Positions 18,170 through 26,504 are shown, counted from the stretch's first letter. The stretch is 64,000 nucleotides of DNA from Firmicutes bacterium UBA3572 (GCA_002375985.1 DFNH01000012.1:7940-71939); one strand, 5' to 3'. Program-made: numbers and translations. Notes: generated by a model not told the origin, from the sequence alone.

Positions 18170-18357
18170 TGTGGCCGGTCAGGTCAAAGAATCATTCGGA
18201 GACCAGGTGGAAGTGGAAATCGTTTACAAGGGATTACTAAGCCGGGCTAAGGAAGGCATGCCCAACCCACCAAACATCGCCGTTGGTGGTGAACTGCTGG
18301 GGAAAAGATTACCCGCAAGGAGCTAGAAGAGTAGGTGCGCAAAAAGTTGGGAAAGTA
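18170..18357 (+). pseudogene. Thioredoxin-like remnant after selD
   Basis: After the selD fragments a frame reads AVAGQVKESFGDQVEVEIVY, then LLSRAKEGMPNPPNIAVGGE, then with a frame change ITRKELEE, an in-frame stop, and VRKKLGK before a TAA. The cis-Pro-like PNPPNIAVGG motif and the C-terminal helix look like a small thioredoxin/glutaredoxin-fold protein. No intact start or CxxC is visible. Confidence 0.5.
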
Positions 18358-18369
18358 AACTAGCAGTGC

Positions 18370-18395
18370 AAAACGCACACCAAGTGTGCGTTTTT
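18370..18395 (+). terminator. Terminator after the selD remnants
   Basis: AAAACGCACAC / GTGTGCGTTTTT stem with a 4-nt loop and T-run. It remains intact although the genes before it are decayed. Confidence 0.8.
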
Positions 18396-18510
18396 GTGCC
18401 TGGCGACAGTTTTTCCCAAGCAGGAGATTGTGTATTTTCCGCCGAAACAACGTTTTTGGAATAACCCAATTTGTTTACTTGGATAACGGCAGGCAATCAG
18501 GAGGCAGAAT

Positions 18511-19047
18511 ATGGCCGAGCTTAAACCACACTCTAAGCCTGTGGAATTCATTTACCGTAGCGGATTTCCCCTGCAGGGCCTGGGTTTGTTAGCGCTCCTG
18601 CTCGCGCCGGACGCCGCCCGGCTGGACTCGGTCTGGTCGGCTGCCGGGTACTTGCTGATCGGTACCGGTGTGCTCCTTTCCGGCTGGCTTCTGCAGGTGT
18701 ACATGCCCGAGGTCCGGCTGATCGTCTTGGGCGGAGCGGTGACCGGTTGCCTGCTGATCGTAGCGGCAGCGTTCACCGGACCTGAATACCTGGCACCGCT
18801 GGGGCTGGGCTTCGTGTTTGTGGGTTCGTGCGGACTCGGCGGTAAAGAAGCCTACTGCTTTCGCCTCAAGGAAGGCTGGTACTTAATGCCGGTTCTGGTC
18901 ATGCTGGCGGTGGCCCTGCTGCTGCAAAGTGCCGCGGGCAGCCCACTGGTCGTGACCACCATCTTGCTCGCCCTGGCCGCCGCGCTTCAGCTCTCTTTCT
19001 CCATCCGCAAGTACCGAATGTCCTATTACGGTAAGTGTGGTCAATAA
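18511..19047 (+). CDS. DUF2301-like integral membrane protein
   Basis: 178 residues with six or so hydrophobic segments. The motif CGLGGKEAYCFRLKEGW near residue 110 is what recalls the DUF2301 family of predicted integral membrane proteins, also found in cyanobacteria. The function is unknown. AGGAGG lies 9 nt before ATG. It is the first intact gene after the decayed 15.8-18.4 kb region, and its codon use looks like that of the chromosome. The 340 bp that follow it hold no convincing gene. Confidence 0.65.
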   Translation: MAELKPHSKPVEFIYRSGFPLQGLGLLALLLAPDAARLDSVWSAAGYLLIGTGVLLSGWLLQVYMPEVRLIVLGGAVTGCLLIVAAAFTGPEYLAPLGLGFVFVGSCGLGGKEAYCFRLKEGWYLMPVLVMLAVALLLQSAAGSPLVVTTILLALAAALQLSFSIRKYRMSYYGKCGQ

Positions 19048-19390
19048 GGTCTTAGTTCCCACCCGGTTCGGTTACAGCTGGCCGGTCGTTTTGCGCCGGT
19101 GAACGGAAGACATTCCGTATCTTCCCCGTACCCCTGGATTGTCGAGCGGCGCTTCCGCGCTACGAGGTAGCTTTACCCTGCCGGTTTGGTGGTATAACCG
19201 GTTGTTTTCGACGGCTAAACGGGTTTCCAATGTCTTACCTTCCACCACTTCACCATTCACCGTTCCTCTGTGTCCGCTAGTACCCAAATAGGGCGTCTTG
19301 CCGCCCTTCTCTTCCGCCACACCCGCGGTAAACTGTAGAATACTCTTACCTTACGGAGGGGTGACTTTCATGTCCAGCCGTTAAAGCAAA

Positions 19391-19606
19391 GTGCGCCGAT
19401 ATGTTCTTCAGCCTTTGCTCTGGGTTTGGCAAATCGTCTGGTGGCTGATCGCTGTGGGAATGATGATCTGGCTGTGCTTCTATATGGAAATGTCAACCAT
19501 GCCTAAAAACCTGGATAAGGTCCTGCTGGACCACGAGGTACCGAAACACAAATCCGTCTATCCCGGCATTGTTTCGGATACCCCCAATTCGCCCATAAAG
19601 GCTTGA
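19391..19606 (+). CDS. Small membrane protein, upstream in-frame stop
   Basis: 71 codons from GTG: a Trp-rich hydrophobic segment (LLWVWQIVWWLIAVGMMIWL) and a polar tail. The only good ribosome site (GGAGGGG) serves an ATG at 19370 in the same frame, but that frame reads MSSR and then TAA at 19382. So either translation restarts at the GTG at 19391, or the gene was recently disabled at codon 5. Its stop overlaps the leader of the exonuclease gene, so the two are probably one transcript. The family is unknown. Confidence 0.45.
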   Translation: MRRYVLQPLLWVWQIVWWLIAVGMMIWLCFYMEMSTMPKNLDKVLLDHEVPKHKSVYPGIVSDTPNSPIKA

Positions 19607-19619
19607 GGAGAGAAAGAAA

Positions 19620-20375
19620 ATGCACAGAAAGTGGCTCCAAGCCATCAGAAAAGGCGTCAACGCCTGGGCAACTCCGGTCCGACCGAAGACTTACCACTAT
19701 CCCGAGGCGGTCCGGATGCGGGAATGTCTCGCCCGCGGATCAGGGAAGCTCGACCCGGATACGCCTCTCCATAAGCTGCGGTTCGTGGTGCTCGACACGG
19801 AAACCACCGGATTTGCGCCCTACGGCGGCGATGAGGTAATCGAAATCGGGGCCGTGACTGTAGAGAATGGGCGGCCGCATCCGGAACAAATCTTTCGCCG
19901 CCTGGTAAATCCGGGACGGGCCATCCCTATCGAGGTATGCGCCCTGACGGGAATCACGCCCGAACAGGTGGCCGAAGCGGACGATCTCTGTACGGTACTG
20001 CTAGAATTCCTCCCGTTTTTGGATGACGCTTGTCTGATCGGGCATCATCTCGGTTTCGACCTGGAGTTTTTAAACCTGAAACTCCGGCGGTTTTGCGGGC
20101 AGACAATTCGAAACCCGGGCTTCGATACGCTCAACGTGGCCAAAGCGCTTTACCCTCATCTCGGCTCTTACAGCCTTGACGCTTTATTATCCGCACACGG
20201 GATCGAACCCGCCGGACGTCACACCGCGCTGGGTGACGCCTGGCTCACCGCCCGCCTGTTCAGCATGCAACTGGAACTGCTGGATGTGATGCGCATCAAG
20301 ACATTGGGCGAACTCCAGGCCTTTCTCAAGCTCCGAGAGGATCACAGCATGGCGCTTTCCGTGCCCAGCTGTTGA
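19620..20375 (+). CDS. DEDDh-family 3'-5' exonuclease (DnaQ-like)
   Basis: Related to the epsilon proofreading subunit of DNA polymerase III. Exo I motif VLDTETTG (about residue 59), Exo II IGHHLGFDLEFL and Exo III RHTALGDAWLTA are all present with their acidic residues and His, so it should be active. The 251 residues include about 50 leading residues before the nuclease fold. GAGGAGAG precedes ATG. It probably acts in repair or nucleotide recycling rather than as the replicative proofreader. Confidence 0.85.
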   Translation: MHRKWLQAIRKGVNAWATPVRPKTYHYPEAVRMRECLARGSGKLDPDTPLHKLRFVVLDTETTGFAPYGGDEVIEIGAVTVENGRPHPEQIFRRLVNPGRAIPIEVCALTGITPEQVAEADDLCTVLLEFLPFLDDACLIGHHLGFDLEFLNLKLRRFCGQTIRNPGFDTLNVAKALYPHLGSYSLDALLSAHGIEPAGRHTALGDAWLTARLFSMQLELLDVMRIKTLGELQAFLKLREDHSMALSVPSC

Positions 20376-20449
20376 AACATTTGGGCCGCCTAACGCATAT
20401 AATGCCAACGACCAGCCACGCATACGCGAGATGCTTGCCGCAACCCCGA

Positions 20450-20480
20450 AGGCCGGCTACCAGCCGGCCTCCCCCTTTTG
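20450..20480 (+). terminator. Terminator after the exonuclease gene
   Basis: AGGCCGGCT / AGCCGGCCT stem with a 3-nt loop, followed by CCCCCTTTTG. It lies between the exonuclease and the CDF gene. Confidence 0.75.
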
Positions 20481-20512
20481 ATAGAGTCTTTAAAACCGGA
20501 CGCAGAATAATA

Positions 20513-21511
20513 ATGTTATACTACAAGAGAAACGGCAAAGAGGGGTTAGGTCTCTTGCACCTGGACCGGGAAACCGCCCACCACAGGAAAATAAACGCCG
20601 CCCGCCTCTCGGTAACTTCAAATACCCTGCTCATGGCCGGCAAACTGGTGGCGGGTTTCATGATGGGCTCGATCAGTGTCATTTCGGACGCCATTCATTC
20701 CGGAATGGACCTTTTAGCCGCCCTGATCGCCCTTGCCGCCGTGCGCCAATCGACCAAACCGGCCGACGAGCAGCACCGGTTCGGACACGGCAAGTTTGAG
20801 AACCTGGCCAGCATTATAGAGGCAGGGCTCATCGTACTCGCCGCCGGGGCAATAATCTGGCACGCCGTGCCCCGGTTGTTCGCTCCCACACCGGTGGAAG
20901 CCTTGGGGTTAGGCGCAGTCGTCTTGATCGTAGCCATCATCGTCAACACGGGGGTGTCCCAACACTTGCTGCGGGTCGCCCGGGAAACTGACTCGCCCGC
21001 CCTGGAGGCCGACGCCTGGCACCTGCGGACCGACGTTTTTACCTCGGCAGGCGTACTGGTCGGGTTGGGGCTGATCAAGCTGACCGGCCTTTTAATCATC
21101 GACCCCATTATCGCCATCCTGGTGTCCCTGTTTATCCTGCGGGCGGCTTACCGGTTAATCCGCGATTCCCTGCGCAGCATCCTGGACGTGCGCCTGCCCG
21201 AGACGGACGAACAACGGATCCGGTCCGTTCTGGCCGATTACCAATCCGAGTACGTAGAGTTTCACGGTCTAAGGACCCGCAAAGCCGGTCCCGACCGGCA
21301 CGTGGACCTGCATCTGGTTACCCCCGCACGGGGTTCGGTAGCCGAGGCACACGACCTCTGCAACCGGATTGAGCAGGATATCGCAAAACTTTTCCCGAAC
21401 GAGGTTCACGTCCTAATTCATGTCGAACCGTGCGACGGTGCGTGCGCACAGTGTCCGAAGGCCGCACAATCGAGCTGTACGAACGCCTGCGATACTTGTA
21501 CAAAGCGGTGA
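20513..21511 (+). CDS. Cation diffusion facilitator (CDF) metal exporter
   Basis: Proton-coupled divalent metal efflux protein with six transmembrane helices. Metal-site motifs are SDAIHSGMD in helix 2 and ADAWHLRTD in helix 5, followed by the usual cytoplasmic alpha-beta domain (DRHVDLHLV). The C-terminus has an extra Cys-rich tail of about 25 residues with six cysteines (CDGACAQC and CTNACDTC), which is unusual and could bind metal. An upstream ATG at 20372 would run through a terminator, so ATG 20513 is used. A TTG at 20555 with AGAGGGG before it is an alternative. cysK follows 4 nt after the stop. Confidence 0.87.
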   Translation: MLYYKRNGKEGLGLLHLDRETAHHRKINAARLSVTSNTLLMAGKLVAGFMMGSISVISDAIHSGMDLLAALIALAAVRQSTKPADEQHRFGHGKFENLASIIEAGLIVLAAGAIIWHAVPRLFAPTPVEALGLGAVVLIVAIIVNTGVSQHLLRVARETDSPALEADAWHLRTDVFTSAGVLVGLGLIKLTGLLIIDPIIAILVSLFILRAAYRLIRDSLRSILDVRLPETDEQRIRSVLADYQSEYVEFHGLRTRKAGPDRHVDLHLVTPARGSVAEAHDLCNRIEQDIAKLFPNEVHVLIHVEPCDGACAQCPKAAQSSCTNACDTCTKR

Positions 21512-21515
21512 AACC

Positions 21516-22439
21516 ATGACTATTTACAACTCACCTTTGGAATTGATCGGGCGCACCCCCCTGGTACGCCTGACCCGGGTGGCGGCCGGACTGCCTGCCG
21601 CGGTACTCGCCAAGCTGGAATTCCTGAACCCCGGGGGTAGCGTGAAGGACCGGGTGGCCCTCTCTATGCTGGAAGCCGCCGAAGCGCAAGGCTGTCTCGG
21701 CCCCGGAACGGTGGTCATCGAACCGACCAGCGGCAACACCGGCATCGGCTTGGCCTGGATCTGCGCCCGCAAAGGCTACCGGCTGGTGCTAACCATGCCC
21801 GAAAACATGAGTCTGGAACGCCAAAGGCTATTGCGCGCCTTCGGAGCCGAAATCATCCTGACCCCCGCGGCCGAGGGCATGGCCGGGGCCGTACGCCGGG
21901 CAGAGGAACTGGCCGCCCGGACGCCGGGGGCTTTTGTGCCCAGTCAGTTTACCAACCCCGCCAACCCCGCGGCGCATCGGCAGGGCACCGCCCTGGAAAT
22001 CTGGAAAGACACCGCCGGCACAGTCGACATTCTTGTTTGCGGCGTGGGTACCGGCGGCACCCTCACCGGCACCGCCGAGGAGCTGAAAAAACGCAAACCA
22101 ACCCTCCGGACGGTGGCGGTCGAACCCGCAGAGTCACCCGTACTGGCCGGAGGGCCACCGGGGCCACACCCCATTCAGGGTATTGGCCCCGGGTTCATCC
22201 CGCAGATTTTAAAAACCGCCTTGATCGACGAGGTGATTAGCGTCTCGGGCCCCGAAGCGCGGGAGACAGCGCGCCGATTGGCCCGGGAGGAAGGGCTATT
22301 AGTAGGTTTATCCGCGGGTGCCGCCGCCCGGGCCGCCCTGAGAGTAGCCGCCCGGCAGGAAAACGCCGGACGTCTGGTGGTGGTGATCTTCCCGGACAGC
22401 GGGGAACGTTACCTGTCTACCGGTCTGTTCGACGACTGA
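21516..22439 (+). CDS. cysK: Cysteine synthase (O-acetylserine sulfhydrylase)
   Basis: PLP enzyme joining sulfide to O-acetylserine. The PLP lysine is Lys44 in NPGGSVKDR, the substrate loop is TSGNTG, the phosphate loop is GVGTGGT, and the C-terminal Ser motif is PDSGERYLST. About 307 residues, full length. It starts 4 nt after the CDF gene, so it is probably co-transcribed with it. Linkage of a metal exporter that has a Cys-rich tail with cysteine synthesis may reflect metal stress (inference). Confidence 0.93.
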   Translation: MTIYNSPLELIGRTPLVRLTRVAAGLPAAVLAKLEFLNPGGSVKDRVALSMLEAAEAQGCLGPGTVVIEPTSGNTGIGLAWICARKGYRLVLTMPENMSLERQRLLRAFGAEIILTPAAEGMAGAVRRAEELAARTPGAFVPSQFTNPANPAAHRQGTALEIWKDTAGTVDILVCGVGTGGTLTGTAEELKKRKPTLRTVAVEPAESPVLAGGPPGPHPIQGIGPGFIPQILKTALIDEVISVSGPEARETARRLAREEGLLVGLSAGAAARAALRVAARQENAGRLVVVIFPDSGERYLSTGLFDD

Positions 22440-22494
22440 CAAGAAGGCGGGGTCAAAAAAGCCGGCGTGCGGTCACACCGGCCCTTAGCTGGTT

Positions 22495-22595
22495 TCTGCT
22501 GAAAAACCCTACCCGGTATGCGCCGGGGCATTATCGGAGTAACACCGGAAGCTTGTTCAAAGAACGAAAGTCGTCCGAGGAATAGCGGCTACAGC
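22495..22595 (+). repeat. Left half of the inverted-repeat element
   Basis: About 100 bp matching 23566-23660 in the same orientation, with shared blocks TTTCTGCTGAAAA, GGGCATTATCGGA, AGCTTGTTCAAAGAACGAAA and AATAGCGGC. The right arm is missing and the copy stops where the gene at 22596 ends. Confidence 0.8.
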
Positions 22596-23003
22596 CTAAC
22601 TGGTGTCACCCTCCGCGTCCAGGCGCTGCCAGCGAAACAGAAGGTCCCCCCTGATCATCACCCGCAACCGTTCTCCCGGCTGCAATTCCCCGGTTACCAG
22701 CCCATTGTACAACTCGGCGTTCTGGTAGGTGTTCACCGCACCATCGGTGAACATTACCTCCACGTTCTGCCCTTTGCGGGCGCGCACTAAAGTAACTTCG
22801 GCCGTAATCACCGGCAACGAAAACACCTTGAGCGTGACGAGCACCCCGGGCAGTATCACCAGCGCAAAAAGAAACGCAAACACAAAATAAAGCCTGGGTA
22901 CGTCCGGATTCAACACCCCGGTCACCGCGATCACCAGGGCCAGGACGATCGGGATAAACAGGGTCATGGGCCAGCTAACGTGCTGCATAAACCTCATTTT
23001 CAT
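22596..23003 (-). CDS. Hypothetical two-span membrane protein
   Basis: Not recognised. About 135 residues. Two hydrophobic segments (MTLFIPIVLALVIAVTG and YFVFAFLFALVILPGVLV) are followed by a C-terminal beta-rich domain with VTLVRARKGQNVEV and GELQPGERLRVMIRG. ATG at 23003 has a G-rich stretch 6 nt upstream, whereas the ATG at 23021 has none. It follows the gene at 23028 by 24 nt, so the two form an operon. The pair lies between two same-orientation repeat copies. Confidence 0.6.
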   Translation of the reverse strand: MKMRFMQHVSWPMTLFIPIVLALVIAVTGVLNPDVPRLYFVFAFLFALVILPGVLVTLKVFSLPVITAEVTLVRARKGQNVEVMFTDGAVNTYQNAELYNGLVTGELQPGERLRVMIRGDLLFRWQRLDAEGDTS

Positions 23004-23027
23004 ATTGGCCCCCGAAAACATTGATGA

Positions 23028-23465
23028 TTAGAGATAAATAATAGTATCCGGATCAACCTCGGGGTTAGATACCAGGTCCAGCGGCACCCGGTCCAGCCAG
23101 TCCTCACCGTACTCCATTTCCACCCGGCGCAACCGGGCGCGGCCATAGTCGGTAATTACGCGTTTACCATCCGCGCTGGACCGCATGCTCGGCTTCGCAC
23201 CGGTGAAATAGCCGGCGGCACCTTTGGGGTGCTTGCCGTATTTGCGGCAAAACCAGCTCAACTCCAACGGGGTTACGCTGCCGCCCGCACGAGAAACTTC
23301 CGCCAGCGGCGCCAGGGCACGAATGGTCTGCACCATCATCTCTTTGGCGCCTTCGGCCGCATACAAATTACGTAGCTGAATCTTGACCGCTTTGAGCTCC
23401 TGCTCAATGAGGGCCAACTGGTCGGCCAGTTGCTTGAGGGTTTCTTGCGAAACACTTACTTTCAC
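23028..23465 (-). CDS. Hypothetical coiled-coil protein
   Basis: Not recognised. 145 residues. Residues 5-40 look like a coiled coil (LADQLALIEQELKAVKIQL). The rest is soluble and basic with WFCRKYGKHPKGAAGYF and YGEDWLDRVPLDL. GTG start with AGAGGAG about 12 nt upstream. First gene of the two-gene unit; its partner is a small membrane protein. The function is unknown. Confidence 0.55.
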   Translation of the reverse strand: MKVSVSQETLKQLADQLALIEQELKAVKIQLRNLYAAEGAKEMMVQTIRALAPLAEVSRAGGSVTPLELSWFCRKYGKHPKGAAGYFTGAKPSMRSSADGKRVITDYGRARLRRVEMEYGEDWLDRVPLDLVSNPEVDPDTIIYL

Positions 23466-23557
23466 TGTACTGAAGCGCTCCTCTCCTACTCCATTTATTC
23501 TAGCATTATCCGCGCGGGCTTTGGAATACTTATCGGTAATCCTGCGTTACACGACCT

Positions 23558-23796
23558 AGTTTCTGCTGAAAACTCTACCTGGTGTGCGTCAGGGCATTAT
23601 CGGAAGTCACATTGGGAGCTTGTTCAAAGAACGAAAGCCGTCCCCGAAAAATAGCGGCGACGTCTTTTTCGCCTGCGAAGCGGGCGAGTTTCGGCGCCGC
23701 CCGAGGCGAGCGAGTTCATTTCTTGGCGCGGACATAGTGACTGAAGATAATGCCCTGGCACGGCACACCGCTCCTAAGGCTACTTTTTCAGCAGAA
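23558..23796 (+). repeat. MITE-like element with ~50-bp inverted ends
   Basis: Left end TTTCTGCTGAAAA through CAGGGCATTATCGGAAGTCAC is mirrored at the right end (GTGACTGAAGATAATGCCCTG through TTTTTCAGCAGAA). About 240 bp long with no gene inside. The centre includes CGAAGCGGGCGAG and GAGGCGAGCGAG. A shortened copy lies at 3863-3960 and a half copy at 22495-22595. Confidence 0.8.
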
Positions 23797-23810
23797 TCGA
23801 CCCAGAGAAC

Positions 23811-23845
23811 GAAAACCCCGCTCCCTCCTCGAAGCGGGGTTTTCG
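23811..23845 (-). terminator. Terminator of groESL
   Basis: GAAAACCCCGCT / AGCGGGGTTTTC, a long stem with T-run on both strands, 18 nt after the groEL stop. Confidence 0.9.
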
Positions 23846-23862
23846 TACAGGTTACCCAAAAC

Positions 23863-25491
23863 CTACATCTCCATGCCGCCCATGCCGCCAGGCATGTTGG
23901 CTCCCTTCTTGTCTTTTTCCGGCTTTTCGGCCACCAAAGCCTCGGTGGTCAGAATCATCGCCGCGATGCTAGCCGCATTCTGCAGCGCAGTCCGGGTCAC
24001 CTTGGCCGGGTCCACGATACCCGCGGCAATCATATCGCGGTACTCGCCGGTCAGAGCATCGAAGCCCACGCCAGGCTCGCTGTTCTTCACTTTCTCTACC
24101 ACTATGGAGCCCTCGACACCAGCATTGTAGGCAATCTGCCGCAAAGGAGCCTCCAAAGCCTGCTTGACGATGTCAATGCCGGTCTTTTCGTCAGGCAGTT
24201 CGGCCTCCAGCTGGTCTAGTACACTGATCACGTTCACGTACATGGTGCCACCGCCGGGGACGATGCCCTCCTCGACCGCCGCCCGGGTCGCGTTCAGGGC
24301 GTCCTCGATACGGAGCTTCTTCTCCTTCATCTCGGTTTCGGTCGCTGCGCCAACGTTGATGACCGCCACGCCGCCAGCCAACTTCGCCAGCCGCTCCTGG
24401 AGCTTCTCCCGGTCAAAATCGGAAGTGCTGTCCTCGATCTGTTTCTTGATCTGAGCCAGGCGTTTGGTGATAGCTTCTTCCTTACCCTGGCCGCCGACGA
24501 TAATGGTCTCGTCCTTCTTCACCCGTACCTGGCGGGCCTTACCCAGCATATCCAAGGTAGCCTTGTCGAGCTTCAAGCCGACTTCTTCGCTGATGACCTG
24601 GCCGCCCGTAAGGATGGCAATGTCCTCCAGCATAGCCTTACGCCGCTCGCCGAATCCCGGCGCCTTGACGGCGACCACGTTCAGGGTACCCCGGAGCTTG
24701 TTCACCACCAGGGTGGCCAACGCCTCGCCTTCCACGTCCTCGGCGATAACCAGGAGGGACTTCCCGGCCTGCAGCACCTTTTCCAGAATCGGCAGGATAT
24801 CGGCTACCGCCGAAATCTTCTTGTCGGTAATCAGGATGTAGGGATCGGAAAGGGTGGCTTCCATCTTATCGGCATCGGTGATCATATACGGGGAAATGTA
24901 ACCCCGGTCAAAGTTCATGCCCTCCACGACTTCCAGGAAGGTCCCGATCCCCTGAGATTCCTCGACGGTGATGACACCGTCCTTGCCCACCTTTTCCATG
25001 GCGTCGGCAATCAGGCTGCCAATGGTGGTGTCGTTGGCGGAAATGGAGGCGACCTGGGTGATCGCTTCCTTGCTCTCCACCGTCTTGGCCCGGGTCTTGA
25101 TTTCTTCAACGGCCTTCTCGACCGCCTTTTCAATACCCCGCTTCAGAACGATCGGGTTAGCACCGGCGGCCACGTTTTTCAGACCGGCCCGGACAATGGC
25201 CTGCGCCAATACCGCGGCGGTAGTAGTACCGTCGCCGGCGATGTCGTTGGTCTTAGTGGCTACTTCCTTGACCAGTTGGACACCCATGTTCTCGAACGGG
25301 TCTTCCAGTTCGATTTCCCGCGCGATGGTTACCCCGTCGTTCACGATCATGGGCGAGCCAAACTTCTTCTCTAACACCACGTTCCGGCCTTTGGGTCCAA
25401 GGGTGACCCGGACCGCATCTGCTAGAGCATTGACACCCCGTTCCATCGCTTTGCGACCGTCTTCACGGAATAAAATGTCTTTTGCGGCCAT
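23863..25491 (-). CDS. groL: Chaperonin GroEL
   Basis: 60-kDa chaperonin that folds proteins in the cytoplasm in an ATP-driven double ring with GroES. 542 residues, full length. Landmarks: VTLGPKGRNVVLEKKFGSP near the N-terminus, the nucleotide motif GDGTTTAAVLA, the GGTMYVN region, and the usual GGM-rich tail ending PGGMGGMEM. A AAGGGGG site precedes ATG. Second gene of the CIRCE-controlled groES-groEL operon. Confidence 0.98.
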   Translation of the reverse strand: MAAKDILFREDGRKAMERGVNALADAVRVTLGPKGRNVVLEKKFGSPMIVNDGVTIAREIELEDPFENMGVQLVKEVATKTNDIAGDGTTTAAVLAQAIVRAGLKNVAAGANPIVLKRGIEKAVEKAVEEIKTRAKTVESKEAITQVASISANDTTIGSLIADAMEKVGKDGVITVEESQGIGTFLEVVEGMNFDRGYISPYMITDADKMEATLSDPYILITDKKISAVADILPILEKVLQAGKSLLVIAEDVEGEALATLVVNKLRGTLNVVAVKAPGFGERRKAMLEDIAILTGGQVISEEVGLKLDKATLDMLGKARQVRVKKDETIIVGGQGKEEAITKRLAQIKKQIEDSTSDFDREKLQERLAKLAGGVAVINVGAATETEMKEKKLRIEDALNATRAAVEEGIVPGGGTMYVNVISVLDQLEAELPDEKTGIDIVKQALEAPLRQIAYNAGVEGSIVVEKVKNSEPGVGFDALTGEYRDMIAAGIVDPAKVTRTALQNAASIAAMILTTEALVAEKPEKDKKGANMPGGMGGMEM

Positions 25492-25556
25492 TATTTATAA
25501 ACCCCCTTAAGCGCTAATATGGAGTGATATAAAAACACCAAACTCATCACTGCTGA

Positions 25557-25844
25557 CTACTTCTCTAGTACACCGAGTACATCACTTTCCCGAAGAATCA
25601 GGTACTCTTCACCGTCAATCTTAACCTCGTTACCGGCATACTTGGAATATAAGACTTGGTCACCGACTTTCAGGTCAATAGCAACCCGCGTCCCGTTATC
25701 CAACAGACGCCCGGGACCCACGGCCACTACCTCGCCCTTTTGCGGCTTTTCCTTGGCCGTATCCGGAAGTACAATACCTCCTTTGGTCACTTCCTCCATT
25801 GGCAGAGGTTTAACCACTACCCTCTCGCCTAGCGGCCTGATCAT
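25557..25844 (-). CDS. groS: Co-chaperonin GroES
   Basis: 95-residue lid of the GroEL chamber. N-terminus IRPLGERVVVKPLP, mobile loop EEVTKGGIVLPDTAKEKP and C-terminus RESDVLGVLE match the family throughout. First gene of groESL. A CIRCE operator and a promoter stand directly upstream. Confidence 0.97.
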   Translation of the reverse strand: MIRPLGERVVVKPLPMEEVTKGGIVLPDTAKEKPQKGEVVAVGPGRLLDNGTRVAIDLKVGDQVLYSKYAGNEVKIDGEEYLILRESDVLGVLEK

Positions 25845-25895
25845 TAAAACCCCTCCTTTATAAAATAGAGATATAGTGTATGACCAGGGTGTTTG

Positions 25896-25922
25896 TTAGC
25901 ACTCACCATTAATGAGTGCTAA
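25896..25922 (-). promoter_or_regulatory. CIRCE operator (HrcA site)
   Basis: Perfect TTAGCACTC, 9-nt spacer, GAGTGCTAA, between the groES start codon and its promoter. Heat-shock control by the HrcA repressor is the established role of this element. Confidence 0.97.
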
Positions 25923-25934
25923 CACCTCACGCTT

Positions 25935-25962
25935 ATTATATTAAGAAAAGCCCACGAGTAAA
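25935..25962 (-). promoter_or_regulatory. groESL promoter
   Basis: Read on the minus strand: TTTACT, 16 nt, TATAAT, placed just before CIRCE so that the operator covers the transcription start. Confidence 0.6.
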
Positions 25963-26118
25963 CGCAAATCCGCACCATTAAGGAAAATTGACCTGCCTAA
26001 ACCATGAAAACCGGTTTCTGATAATTAACTTTCGGATTCTAGGTTTTACGCGGTATTTGGAAATAAATTTTTTTCTGGTTAAGTATTTTTTCCGATATAA
26101 CAAAATTTATACAGAACG

Positions 26119-26146
26119 AAACGGACCCCCCGCGGAGGTCCGTTTG
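26119..26146 (-). terminator. Terminator of the small HTH gene
   Basis: AAACGGACC(C) / GGTCCGTTT stem around CCCCGCGGA. It lies just past the stop of the gene at 26180 and could work on either strand. Confidence 0.6.
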
Positions 26147-26179
26147 CAAGCAGGCATTTTTGACGCTACCAAAACCGCA

Positions 26180-26398
26180 CTACTTAAAACAACCCAATTC
26201 ACAATTCTTTACCTTGATCCCCAGCAGGTCGGCGGCCCGCCCGACCACACGGGGAGAAACGCCAAGGTCCCTGGCCACCTTCCTTGCCAGGGTACAACTG
26301 ATCGATCCCTGAGGCGCGGCCGCCCGTACCGCCTCTAACACTTCCGGTCCGGGATCCTCCAACTGATAATCCTTCTTCTGATGATAATCCTTCTTCAC
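26180..26398 (-). CDS. Small HTH-like protein with NCxLGCF tail
   Basis: 72 residues from a GTG that has AAAGGAG 8 nt upstream. The body looks like a helix-turn-helix (LARKVARDLGVSPRVVGRAADLLGI) and ends in KNCELGCF. Similar short proteins with this Cys-containing tail occur in sulfate reducers and clostridia, but no function is known to me. It could be a DNA-binding or metal/redox-sensing protein. Confidence 0.6.
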   Translation of the reverse strand: MKKDYHQKKDYQLEDPGPEVLEAVRAAAPQGSISCTLARKVARDLGVSPRVVGRAADLLGIKVKNCELGCFK

Positions 26399-26504
26399 AA
26401 CCTGCACTCCTTTCCACAGGTAACTCGACATCTACCGCTATTAGCTATCTAGTCTATCATTAAATAAAAATAATAACGGAGAGATAAGATAACTGATGGC
26501 AAAT

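Noticed and set aside
19072..19320. 82-codon minus-strand frame between the DUF2301-like gene and the small membrane gene
   Set aside because: No ribosome site, no recognisable fold or motif, and composition unlike neighbouring genes. The 340-bp gap is treated as non-coding.
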